In this document: positions 15,761 through 26,640 of the stretch, piece by piece
Layout: the number at the start of each line of letters is the position of its first letter
How positions within the stretch are numbered: position 1 is the first letter of the stretch
Assembly: GCF_023278565.1 (NCBI RefSeq)
Contig: NC_064682.1
Coordinates: 3,720,001 to 3,784,000 of the forward strand
Origin: Colletotrichum lupini
Taxonomy: Eukaryota > Ascomycota > Sordariomycetes > Glomerellales > Glomerellaceae
DNA length: 64,000 nucleotides
Reading direction: 5' to 3'
Made by a program: the position numbers and the translations under genes
Notes under the pieces: generated by a model
What the model was told of the DNA's origin: nothing
Database searches by the model: none
The model's input: the letters and a program-made list of their open reading frames with translations, nothing else

Positions 15761-18700
15761 TATTATGATTAAATAGTATAAAAAGTAATTATAACCGAGT
15801 ACTACGAGACGCTATTAATAATACTATAGCTATTTTATATTTTAGTTTATTAATAGCTTTAGTACTTTTTAAGACGGCGGCTTAGTAATTAATAACCTAT
15901 CCTTAATTATACTATAAAAAGTAGCCTTTTTTTTTTTTTAAAGCGTTATACTTAAGCTTTTTAATCTTACTAAGTACTAGCTCCTCTTTAAGCTCGTTTA
16001 GCGGCAGGTAATAGGACTACTTTTTCTCTTACTTAGTATAAGTATTTTAAAACTATAATAAGAACGACTAGTAGCAGATCGTTATATAAAAAAAAGTAAG
16101 TCGATCCGGTAAGTTCTTTTACTTTAATATTAAGTTTAATAGCTCTAAGCCGCTATTAAATAGCTTATTTAGTTTTAATAACGAAGAAAATAATAGGTAT
16201 ATTTTTAAAGGCTTCCCCGCCCTAAGACGTTTAGTATTATACGCAAGGGCAGAGCTATTTATTTTTAAACTACGTACTTTATAACTATATTTATTTTTTA
16301 ATAAAGGGTACGATTACTATAGATAGATTTATTATTAACTACGGGCTCGCTCTAAGAATTTAATAATATTAATATAGTAGCTCGCGAGTAATAAGGCGTA
16401 TTTCTATATTAGTAGCTATAAAGTAGCTTATAATTTTACGTTATACCTAGCGGCCTTTTTAAATAGTTATTTTTATTTAAATATAAAGTTATATTTAAAT
16501 ATAAAGTTTCGCGTAGCTAGTTTATAGGAGTCGCTCGCTATTTATTTATAAAAAACTACTAACGAGGGATACGATATTAGTAGCTTACCGTTTACTATAT
16601 AGTAGTTAATACGGAGCTAGAAGCTCGAGTAATACTTTAGTACTTCTAATTATTATAAGAAACGGCGACGGGATAACGATAATAATAAAAATAAGGGCAT
16701 AAGCTATAAATAGCCGAGGTTAAAGTAGTAGGGTGTGTGCTTAGTAAAAGAATAAGGGTATATAACGCTTTTTCTAAATTAATATACGTAATATAATAAA
16801 GAAGAATAATTTTAAACTAAGGCTTATTTTAAAATATAATATTATTATAACCGGATCTATACCGCTACACTTTGTTAATATATTACGAATATAGTACTCC
16901 GTTATGCTATTTTATTTAATATACTCTTTTTTAATAATAGTTAGTATACTAATCCTTTACTTAGCTTTTTAAGTAAAGTAGCCGTTAACTTTAAGCTAAT
17001 TTTATAAATACCCTATAAGTAATCATATGCTTAGAAATAGCGTAAACTAAAGTATTTCTTAAACCGGTAAATAGTATAGAGGTAGGGAGACCGAATCCTA
17101 CCTATTTTGATTAGTATTTAGTTAACGTAGTCCGAGCTTCTCTAACCTCTTATTAAATATACTAGCCTTTAAAATAGCGACCCTCGTATAGCCTTATATT
17201 AATATATATTATAAACTATAGACTATAAATACTTAGTTAATAAAAATAGTATTAGTAATAAGGACGACGGCGTTAAGCTTAGATAAGAATTATTACGATA
17301 ATATTATATATTTAGGCTCGAGGCCTAGTATAGAGTATATTATTATTTATTATAAACGTATTACTAAAAGCCGCGGTATCCGTAATAACGAGGATATTAT
17401 TACTAAGCTACGATTTTAATAACGATATAATCTTTTTATATATAAAACTAGGTACGTTTTATATAAGCATAGCGAATATATACTAATAAGTTTATAGTTT
17501 AAAAAGTAGTAGCTCGGCCCGAACTATACTAACGTCCCTAATTATAGCCAAATAATAAAAAGCGATCCTTATAATAACTATATAAAAAGTATAAAGCGAG
17601 ACGAAATTTATTTTAAAGAGTACCGATTAAAAGGCTTACGTATTTATAATACGTAAAAGTTAGCTAGTTAGTATTTTTAGGCGCTTAGCGGTAAGCTATA
17701 TACGGATACTTTAATAGAAGTAAATAGTTACGTTATTAGTCCTACTCGGTACTAAATAATAGTAGCTCTATTAAATATAAAGAGATATTCTTTTATCCGG
17801 AGTTCTAAGGCTTAAGTTAGGACGATATACGTAGGAAGTTACTTAAGAAAACTTATAAAGTAGCGAGAAGGAACGTTCGAGACGAAAGCTAAGGTATAGT
17901 CGTTCGTAAATTAATTAATTTTATAACGCTTTTAGATCTCTCGCTAGCTAAGAAGTTAGCGTTTATTTTTATTAAAATAGCCGTACTTTTTAATATATAA
18001 TACGTATATAAAATTAAGTACCGTCGCTATCGTCTTAGTTACTATAGCGAGGGATATATTTACTTTATTATACTATCGCTTATTTATTTTTTACTTAGTT
18101 AGTAAGTCGTATAATAGTCTTAATAGAAATTATATATTTTAGCCCGTCTGCGCCCTAATATTATTTATATCTTTGGCTTTAGCTTGCTATGCCCTTTTTA
18201 GTAAATTTACTTATTCTTAATATCGGCGGACTGGGTTAATAAAAATAGACGGGGGCTCTCTGAAGTAGTGCTTATTAGTGACGTCGGGTTTATAAATATT
18301 ATATCCCGTGCGAATATCGGATTAGCTATATCCGTAGTGGGTTAGGAACTCGTTATATAGCTTTTAAATAGTATCATAAATAACGCACTTAAGCTTTTAT
18401 ATTTATATAAAAAAGAGCTATTAGCTACGTACTTATAAAGAGCTAGTAGCGAGGGTTAAGTATACCGAAGCCTCTATATTTATATAGTTAGTTTATATTA
18501 GCCGAGCGCGTACCGTATTATTTATAATATATATATAAGTTAGAGATTATATATTACGGGATAGTTAGCTAAAAACTAACTACGTCATATATATTAGGGT
18601 ATATATTTATAAAGGGAATTTAATAATAAATAAGCCCGATTCGCCCAGCTTTTCTTAGTTATTAATATAGAGTATACCTTATTAGGGTTTATTTTAATAA

Positions 18701-19360
18701 TAGGGTATAAAAGACTAGCCCGAGATATTTTATACCTATTAGCTAGGAAGTTATAATAGTAAATAGTATGTACGTGCGATGTTACAACTAGATTATTTAT
18801 CCGCTATATAACTATATTAAGGTAAAATTAGTATTAAGAACTATCTTTTATAAGAGGATTTAAAAAGCCGCTATGTTAGTACTTAACGCATTAGTAAAGG
18901 ATTTATTTAGATAGCTACTAAAGTTTATAGTAGAATTTCTTTATTATTTTACGTTAATATATAAAGTATACGACTTTTTAATTCAAAATCGGGCGCGGCT
19001 TTTAATATAAATAATATTATATAATTATACTTTTTAATAAAAGCTTAGTTAGGGATCCGCTACGGGATTTATTATAATAGGCCGTAATAAGCTTATTAAA
19101 ACTCTTACGTTAGCTACTTACTATTAAATATAAATCGTACGGTATAGTATACGATTATATTAATAATTAGCGAGAACGTATTACTAACGGGCTATAGTAT
19201 ATAGGAGAGAGAAAAGGTATTATCCTAGCTCTCTAACGAGATAATATTAAATAACCTAGCCTGGCTACTAAGCTAAAAAATAAGAAAGATATAATAATAT
19301 ATACTACCTGCGCGCTAACTCTTATAAGACGGGTCTATTATAACGCGCAGTATAGCTATG
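15761..19360. repeat. RIP-degraded repeat block, unclassified
   Basis: Same composition as the first block: TA-rich, CA and TG depleted, all frames stopped. No protein family could be recognised. RIP damage fades at about 19.36 kb, where CA and TG reappear and the Tc1-type transposase region begins. Confidence 0.75.
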
Positions 19361-20640
19361 TGTAAAAAGCATGTCCTGTTAGATTGAACTTATTTGGATT
19401 TCTAAACGCATAGACTCCTTCTAATAGTGCGAATATTCTTAAGCCTCGCACATAGTACCGGTAGGGATCCGGATTGATTACTTTAGAAATGGCTTATGCT
19501 AGGAACGGATGAATACCGTGGCCTTTCCGTTGACTCACTAGCACGCTGTTCAAAATGGATCTTCTAACTTCTTATCGAAGGATCTACTGAAGGTCAGTAG
19601 AGTCAGCAATGGGCTTTGCCATTATGGCGCCTTATCTTGCTCGTTCTTCGCGTGATCTTCTCCAGAACGTCATCTATAGTAAGTTGCTAGGGGAGACGAC
19701 CGCCACTGATGACAGCATAGCCAATCTCGTCGGATGTCATCCACGAACGGTACGCCGAATCCGCTCGAAACTGCGCACCTGTGGAACCACAGAGACTCCG
19801 ACAAATACTCCTGGCCGCCCCAAGTCGATCACGCCTCCTATGTTGAGTGCCCTGCGTGGCAACCTCGCTGTTGACCCGTGTCTGACACTAGATGAGATGG
19901 CTGCCTTCCTTCGAAAACACTACGAAGCCGACGTATCGCGCTTGAGCATTAGTAGGGCCTTGAGGAAGGATAAATGGTCCCAGAAAGCCACACAGAATAT
20001 CGCCCAAGAGCGTAATCTAGACCTACGAGACGAATTCATGCATTAGATCTCGCAGTACCGATCCGAGCAGTTGGTGTTTGTGGACGAATCCGGCATAGAC
20101 AAGAGCATCGGTATACGCCGTCGAGGCTGGGCTCCTCGAAGGAAGCGGCCACGTTAAATCAAGCGATTTTACCGCGGTCAGAGATACCAGATACTACCCG
20201 CGTATACTCAAGATAGGGTGATATACTTCCGGGTATATGAGGGATCGACTGATACGAAAGTCTTCGAGAGTTTTATTAAGATACTCCTACTATATTATGG
20301 TCGCTGGCCTGAGCCCCGGTCTGTGTTAATCATAGACAATACCTCTTTCTATTACTCGGATCGCATACGGGAGATGTGCTCAGCAGCGGGAGTAGTGCTG
20401 CTTTACTCGGTACCCTATTTGCCAGATATTATTCCTATCGAGCATTACTTCGGCGAGTTAAAGAACTTCATCTAACAGGTCTAGAGCGAATATTAAGGAT
20501 TTATACGGACTAATTTCTAATCGTTTCTAAAGGAATATATAACGATCGTCGGCTAGCGGAAGAAGAGTGCTAGGGGCTATTTCTATAACTATTCGATCTC
20601 TATTAACGAGCCGCTAGACTAAAGCAACTAAATAAATTAT
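19361..20640 (+). mobile_element. Tc1/mariner-type DNA transposon, degraded
   Basis: Approximate extent of a transposon judged from its transposase gene and the change in base composition. The outer limits are uncertain because no convincing terminal inverted repeats or TA duplication could be aligned. The left half shows little RIP; the right third, past about 20.47 kb, is full of stop codons and TA-rich. A mosaic like this fits RIP that did not cover the element evenly, or mutation spreading in from flanking repeats. Confidence 0.65.
19609..20475 (+). pseudogene. Tc1-type DD34E transposase, broken by stops
   Basis: Cut-and-paste transposase of the Tc1/IS630 group, broken by in-frame stops. 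From ATG 19609 the frame gives an N-terminal helix-turn-helix (around residues 35-60, SIANLVGCHPRTVRRIRSKL) and a GRP-type linker. The DDE_3 catalytic domain follows: first Asp in VFVDESGID (codon 20083), second Asp in LIIDNTS (codon 20335), and Glu in IPIEHYFGE (codon 20440). The last two are separated by 34 residues, the DD34E spacing typical of Tc1. Internal stops are TAG at 20044 and TAA at 20155, with a terminal TAA at 20473. At least the TAG looks like a mutated CAG, as expected from RIP. Coding-like sequence continues past 20475 with more stops, so the native C terminus is lost. The copy should be inactive. Confidence 0.85.
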
Positions 20641-22006
20641 AATATTACGTAACTACGATGCCGTATTCCTAATTAAAATAGACCTTAATATCCCGTACCT
20701 ATCGGCGAGTAATACCTTCTAATACGCCCTGCTTAATAAAAAACTAAGTATCGTTATCCTTATAAATAAGCTCGAGATCTAGCCCTCTCTTAATCGTTAG
20801 GTTATATATAAGCTCGAAGTATCGTTTCTGGGTATGGCTTCTTATTTTAGAGCAATGCTATTTGTAATATGCCTCGATAGCGTCGTCCCTTAGCCTAGTT
20901 ACGCAAAGGGGGAGTGGACGGGAAGGCGGGCTAACTAAGCTACCGAGATCTAGTAACGCTCTATCCGACGCTACTATATAGTCTAGAATATAGTTATAGA
21001 TAATCATAGGGATATAACCAGTAGAGTCTAATCCCGAATACTACCGCTTACGCTTATAACCTTATTATTCCTGGGTATATAGTTACGCCCTAATCTCCTC
21101 CGGGATATCGTTATAGGTATCTAGGTTATAGCCTTGCTATACCTACTAGATAAGATCTCTTATATAATAATTAAGTAGTTTATAATACATCTTTCGGGCG
21201 CGATCCTGCCAGCACTACTGTTCGTTATTATACGGGGCACCTAGGTATCTTATAAACTAATAGACCCGCCTCTACGGGTCAACCTCGCCAAAAGCCTCCT
21301 ACTCGGCATCTATTTATATACTCCGCTCTATAAGGCCTATCGCAGTAGCGCCTCGTTTAGCGGGCCGGCCCGTAAATAGACTCTTTATATAATCTAGCTA
21401 TATATAAACTTTTAAACGCTTACTAGCGCGGAGAAGCTAGCTCTATCCTTGTAATTGCCTCTCTACGACGGGCTAATTAATCTATTACTTTTAAAAATGC
21501 TTTATAATTTTATTTTCGGATCGATCGTTAGGAACTGATATAACGATTGTCGTCGCGCTAGTCTTATAAGATTTCTTTTTCGAGGTAATAATCCCGTCGA
21601 CCTTAGACGAGAGCACCTCTCTCTAAAAGTCGCTTAGGGCTATAATAAGGTTCTGCTCGGTTTGTTCCACCGCCTTTTTACTATTTAGGGTTAATTTCTA
21701 TTATATTGTATAAAGTAACTAACGCGGGGGCTGTTTATTGTAAGACTGGCCTAAGGCCTATCTGTGGTAGTCCAAGAATGGTAACGCCCTAGGAACAGGT
21801 GGAAGCTGACTGTGCGGGGAAGTGCCGTGATCTAATTCCCCGTCGGAATCGGAGATGTCTGAGCCTCCCTGATGATCATTTTCATCATCGCTGCTGATCT
21901 CATACAGCCAGTCATCTCCAGTCATGGTCGCAGTCATTGGCTCCGAGGGGACAAGGCGCAGTGGGGGATGAAACATGGCCAGCGCCCGATGGCGGGCCAT
22001 AGCCAC
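20640..22006 (-). pseudogene. Unrecognised ~450-codon gene, RIP-broken
   Basis: Minus-strand gene relic. The first ~80 codons (ATG at 22006 down to 21758) are unmutated and open, with an acidic Ser/Asp/Glu-rich segment around residues 35-60 (EISSDDENDHQGG). Beyond that, to about 20640, coding-like sequence continues in one main frame interrupted almost only by TAG and TAA. Readable pieces include SKKKSYKTSATTIVISVPND, LPLCVTRLRDDAIEAYYK and KRYFELIYNLTIKRGLDLEL. I do not recognise the family; transposon-borne or host gene are both possible. It is divergent from the PNP-NACHT gene on its other side. RIP damage rises from its 5' end to its 3' end, the same polarity as the NLR next door. Confidence 0.5.
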
Positions 22007-22704
22007 TTTAAGTGAGGGTGGCAGTGTTGCATTAGTTCGGACTAACTATTGGGTGGGGCCCATGGCAAGGATGGAACATTCTAGATGAGTTCCCAGTCCA
22101 TCCCGCAAGGTAGAAAATCATCCAAAGTGAGCCCGCGTTCTAAAAGCTGCACGTGCAGGGAGGCCAGGGAGGGTCACTACATGCGAACGATCTCGTTGAT
22201 GCGGGGCCGGCGATTGCATTATCATCCGCCAAACCTCGTTCACAGCCAGTTGATGCATTTCAGCATTTATGCATACAATCAACATCCTTGGTTGATCCAT
22301 GAAAAGTTCCTCTTAATATGATGATACTGCTCGTTTGCTTGAGCCAACTGCCAGATGCTTCACCAGTCACCTCCATCCCACCAAGTGTGGCTGTGACGCA
22401 GCAAACCCACAGCAGTATATCGCAAATCAGATTTGCAGTAGGCTCAGCCTGCTGCATCCAGCCACATGACGGCGGCAACGGCTTATGCCTCACCTGATCC
22501 CACGTAGGTTACGAATAAAAGAGCAGTTAACCCTGCTCTTCACACTTCCGACTTGTTTGGTATCTTGCGGCAGTATCATCACTATTCCTGCTTGTTAACC
22601 GTATCTTGAACGTTTCCCAGGCCGCTCAAGCCGTTCGCGCTTATATTCCATATTCCATCAATAGCCACTTCAGTTTCTTGCTACCGGTGGTTAGAACGCC
22701 GCCC
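22007..22704. promoter_or_regulatory. Divergent intergenic region with possible promoter
   Basis: About 700 bp of unmutated sequence between two divergently oriented coding regions. An A/T element AATAAAAG at 22514-22521 lies about 185 bp upstream of the PNP ATG and could serve as its core promoter element. It is followed by a short inverted repeat, GAGCAG and CTGCTC, flanking TTAACC. Short ORFs on both strands here have no recognisable content and look like chance frames. Confidence 0.35.
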
Positions 22705-23643
22705 ATGGGAGACGCCGGCAAATACACGGTCGGCTGGATTTGCGCCCTGCCTACCGAGTTCAACGCGGCCAAAGCTTTCTTCGACGAGAAGCACCACGAC
22801 TCCCCTCCTGTCGCATGTCACGATAACAACAGCTATGCGCTGGGCAGGATCGGTAATCACAACGTCGTGGTCGCCGTCTTGCCTGACGGGGAGTATGGTA
22901 CAACTTCAGCTGCTGTAGTGGCCCAAGGCATGCTGCACAGCTTCCCTAATGTTCGCATTGGGCTCATGGTTGGCATCGGCGGCGGCGCGCCCAGCCAGAA
23001 ACACGACGTCCGGCTTGGCGATGTTGTTGTCAGTAGTCGTGACAGAGGCAAGGGCGGCGTCTTCCAGTACGATTTCGGCAAATTGGTTCAAAACCAGGGC
23101 ATCTCCTTTGAGCACACGGACTTCTTGGACCAACCGCCGATGGCGTTGCGAACAGCGGTGAACGCTCTGAAGGGCCAATACGAGATGGAGGGACATCAGC
23201 TCAATGAGCACATTGACAAAGCATTAGCAAGGTGGCCCCGCCTGCGAAAGACATACGCGCGGCCCCCTTCGCACAACGACAGGCTCTATCAATCCGGTGT
23301 CCTTCATCCGAAGGGAGCGGACAAATGCGATAGCGCATGCGGCGATAGCCCATCTCACCTCGTGCATCGGACCGAACGAGGCGACCTTGACGATAACCCC
23401 GCTATTCACTATGGGTTGATTGCTAGTTCGAACCAACTGATGAGACATGCCAAAATTAGGGATACTATGGCAAAAGAGAAGAGCGTCCTCTGTTTTGAGA
23501 TGGAGGCGGCTGGTCTGATGAACTATTTCCTATGCCTGGTGATTCGTGGGATCTGTGACTACTCCGACTTACATAAGAACAAAGAATGGCAAGGGTTCGT
23601 AGCGATGACGGCGGCTGCTTATGCGACGGACCTTTTGCGTTAA
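22705..23643 (+). CDS. PNP/UDP phosphorylase domain of an NLR-like protein
   Basis: Nucleoside-phosphorylase-type (PNP_UDP) N-terminal domain of a fungal NACHT-ankyrin protein. In this architecture the PNP domain is the N-terminal module of a STAND/NLR-like receptor. ATG 22705 is chosen over the upstream TTG at 22606 because it has a good context (GCCCATGG) and the conserved [18 protein letters not shown] starts right after it. Diagnostic motifs: [10 protein letters not shown] (residues ~86-95), [21 protein letters not shown] (~263-273), RGICDYSD (~281-288) and the [12 protein letters not shown] end. The 312-residue frame is open with no RIP damage. It stops at TAA 23641-23643, exactly where a Gln codon is expected: the frame continues after it with IPLNKVEAE, which usually follows in this family. 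The present gene could therefore make only a PNP-domain protein, and the NACHT and ankyrin parts are lost downstream. Confidence 0.85.
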   Translation: MGDAGKYTVGWICALPTEFNAAKAFFDEKHHDSPPVACHDNNSYALGRIGNHNVVVAVLPDGEYGTTSAAVVAQGMLHSFPNVRIGLMVGIGGGAPSQKHDVRLGDVVVSSRDRGKGGVFQYDFGKLVQNQGISFEHTDFLDQPPMALRTAVNALKGQYEMEGHQLNEHIDKALARWPRLRKTYARPPSHNDRLYQSGVLHPKGADKCDSACGDSPSHLVHRTERGDLDDNPAIHYGLIASSNQLMRHAKIRDTMAKEKSVLCFEMEAAGLMNYFLCLVIRGICDYSDLHKNKEWQGFVAMTAAAYATDLLR

Positions 23644-25380
23644 ATTCCGCTGAATAAGGTCGAGGCCGAGACACCGATCGGGGAGACGTTGGGCTAAAGT
23701 TAGTATAGTAATCCGAGGTTGGAGAGCATTGTCTAACTCTATATAGTTTAAAAAGATCTCGGCTCTGTGTATGACGTTGTGACTGAAATAAATACCGCTA
23801 TGACAGCCTTTAGAGACGATTAGTATATTTAGAAGCTCTATTGTTGGCTTTTACCTATAGACCCGTCGACTAACGTTGCGAGAGCGAGAGAATGCCGATA
23901 CGCTAGTACTGGGAGTTGGTTGCTAGAAAGTACCGCATTCTATAAGTAGGTGGCTGGGAAACGCTAATATTTATGGCTTTATGGTCTTGCGGGATGTAGT
24001 AAGATAGTCCTAAGTACTATAATTCTCGACTATCTCGAGGAAATGGGCGCGCACCTTATATTAAGGTTCTTTTTCGATTTTAACGATACTAGGAAGTAAA
24101 TACTAGAGGACTTGTTACGCTCGTTAGCGATTTAACTTCACAATACTAGGACAGAGGCTGCAAAAGCGCTTGACAGACTTTTGACTTTAAGTAATAATGG
24201 TTACTAATAGCCAGACGTTAGCGCTCTTTCGGCCTGTGTTAAATCGATGCTATAGAGCTCCCTAGATAGCGCCGTCGTCCTAGACGCTCTGGATGAATGT
24301 ATAACGAGAGATAAGCTCCTTTCCTAGGTTGAGGGACTTTTTAGCAGCCCGAACACGAAAAGTACCAAGCTCATTGTGACTAGGCGGCCTGAAGCAGAAT
24401 TTTAATACGAGATTCTTTGACTTTTTAGCGAGAATAATTGCAAGCTGCTTAGTAAGGAGGCTATTAACGCGGACATACGCTCCTATATTAACCACGAGCT
24501 CTATTAGCGGCCTGACTTTAAGGATAAGAAAATACCTCACGGTTTCTTAGACTAAATACGTAGCTAAGTTAGAGACGGAGCGGATAGGATGTCGGTATAT
24601 AAGTATATTATAATATGCTTCTAAATTCTAATATCTAGCTCAGGTTTCGATGGGCGGCGTGTTAACTAGATAGTCTTACTAAATACCTCCATACTTAAGC
24701 CATTAGGACAGCTCTACGCAACTTACCTCGAGACCTTAACGAGATATACTAGCGTATGCTTCAGAGTATACCGCCAGAACTTAAAAACGATACATTCCGT
24801 CTACTACAGTTTCTTATCTATATTAAACGACCTTTAATAGTATCGGAAGCTGTGGACGTGATTACCACACTAATAGAAAAAGGCCAACGGGAGTTTAGCG
24901 CTAAACGTAGACTTCTTCGTAATAACGATATACTATATTACTATCCTAGTTTAGTATTAATCGCTGAGGTCGAGCGAGACGAGGTAAAAGTAAGAGAAGT
25001 ATAGCTTGCCCACTTTTTAGTTAAGGAATATCTAGTAGAACAAAGCTATTTTAACCTTAGAACGGCTAGTAGCGTAATAGTAAGGACTTGCTTTACTTAT
25101 ATCAAAAGCATTGATTGTAGATTTGAGATTATAAGAACGACCTTCCCTCTGGCACGGTATGCTGCGGAGGTTGCACTAGTACATGCCCAATTAGCAGAAT
25201 CGTCCCATGAGACTTTTAACGACATAGCAACCTTCTTCTAAGAAGAGACTGCTTTCCAACGATGGGGCTACCTCTATTAGCCTGATAGACCTTGGGTTGA
25301 TGAGCCTGGGTTTCCTAGTACAGGATGTCTATATTATACTTATCTCGGTGGATTTTCAAGGGTGTTTAGATTCTTTATTA
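23644..25380 (+). pseudogene. NACHT NTPase region of the same NLR, RIP-mutated
   Basis: Continuation of the PNP gene as a broken NACHT domain. In plus frames one can read a degenerate P-loop at 23983-24006 (GLAGCSKIVLS, where GCGKT-type is expected, so Gly and Thr are changed by G to A and C to T), the FFFDFND strand after it, Walker B LDALDEC at 24280-24300, and KLIVTRRPE (sensor-like, near 24360). A helical region follows to about 25.2 kb with pieces such as LQFLIYIKRPL. Stops are TAA/TAG/TGA scattered between these motifs. The first 360 bp (23701-24060) hold 23 TG but only 4 CA dinucleotides, so mutation there ran mainly as C to T on the coding strand. The domain cannot bind nucleotide normally even if it were translated. 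Confidence 0.8.
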
Positions 25381-26180
25381 ACAAAGGCGCAGACGTTAAC
25401 GCACAAGGTAGCTACTACGGCAACGCTCTTTATACTACCTCTTACGAAGGCTATCGGGAGATCGTATAGTTTCTACTTAAGAAAGGCGAAAATATTAATA
25501 TATAAGTTAGCTACTACGGCAACGGTCTCTAGACTACCTCTTTAGGAAGCTATAAAAAGATCGTCCGGCTTCTTATTAAAAAAGGCGCAGACGTTAACGC
25601 ATAGGGCGGCTATTATAATAACGCTCTTCTTATTACTTTTTATAAAAGTTATTAAGAGATCGTATAGCTTCTTATTAAAAAAGGCGTAGACGTTAATATA
25701 TAGGGCGGCTATTATAATAACGCTCTTTATACTACTTTATACAAAGGCTATTAAAAGATTATATAGCTTCTACTTAAAAAAAGCGTAAATATTAACGTAT
25801 AAGGCGGCCACTATAGTAACGCTCTCTAGGCTACTTTTTTAAAAGGCTATTAAGAGATCGTACGGCTTTTTATTAAGAAAAGTATAAACGTTAATATATA
25901 AGGCGGCTATTATAGTAACGCTCTTTAGGCTACCTTTTTTAAAGGCTATTAAGAGATCATATAGCTTTTTGTTAAGAATAGCGTAGATATTAACGTATAA
26001 GTCGGCTATTATAATAACGCTCTTTAAACTACCTTTTTTAAAAGCTATTAAGAGATCGTATAATATCTCCCTAAGAGAGGTATAAACGTTAACGTATAGG
26101 GCGGCGACTATAGTAACGCTCTATACGCTACCTCTAGCACGTATAGCTTTAACGAGGTAATGCGGGATATTCTTATAAAG
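25381..26180 (+). pseudogene. Ankyrin repeat tract of the NLR, RIP-mutated (first part)
   Basis: Eight or nine tandem units of exactly 99 bp (33 codons), with equivalent positions at 25411, 25510, 25609, 25708, 25807, 25906, 26005 and 26104. Each unit reads as a degraded ankyrin repeat of the type GADVNA-x-YGNAL-x-A-x-GH-x-EIV-x-LLL-x-KG. Units are nearly identical apart from RIP-type transitions and carry TAG/TAA where Gln is expected. High identity between units is usual in fungal NLR repeat domains, where units are shuffled and vary in number. It also makes the tract a natural RIP target. The last unit runs into a different sequence at about 26180. Confidence 0.85.
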
Positions 26181-26640
26181 AATATAAAAAGTGAATATTC
26201 ATATAGAAGCAAGAATATATGAATATAGGGGATATAAGCGTATATAAAAGAGGTTTTTGTAGTAAAGAGAGTAATATAGTTAAATTACTATATGAGAAGT
26301 TGCTTGCTTAACGAAAGGTCTAGGTAGGCAAATACACGCCTACATATAGGCATAAAAACCTCCTACTAGAATATTCCATTGCTTATTAATTATGATATAA
26401 TTAATAAGCGTATACGTAAGTGAATGCGTAATCGTAGTACGTAATTCCGCCTCGAGTAAATTCCAGATTATTCAGTTACCTTCCAGTACTTTCCATTGCT
26501 CACGTAAGCTTATATAAGCAGTATTGCTTATATAATCAATACCTATAATAATCTACAGAAATCGTAGATTAATATGGTATATAGTTTGCTTACGTGATAT
26601 TGATAATAAGGCGAATAATAAGGTAAACAAAGTTACCTTC
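26181..26640. mobile_element. ~460-bp insert lacking RIP inside the ankyrin tract
   Basis: Between two ankyrin segments lies AT-rich but CA- and TG-containing sequence that has no ankyrin reading. It shows short inverted repeats, for example TCACGTAAGC (26500-26509) facing GCTTACGTGA (26588-26597), an ATCTAC...GTAGAT hairpin and GCTTATATAAGC palindromes. It has no coding frame. Size, AT content and palindromic structure suggest a MITE-like non-autonomous element. Exact ends and target duplication could not be fixed. Since the flanks are RIP-mutated and the insert is not, it probably arrived after RIP. Confidence 0.55.

Noticed and set aside
22085..22493. Short ORFs on both strands in the divergent intergenic region
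   Set aside because: Mutually overlapping chance frames without recognisable content.
22606..22704. N-terminal extension of the PNP gene from a TTG at 22606
   Set aside because: It is not an ATG, and the conserved domain begins right after ATG 22705, which has a good initiation context.
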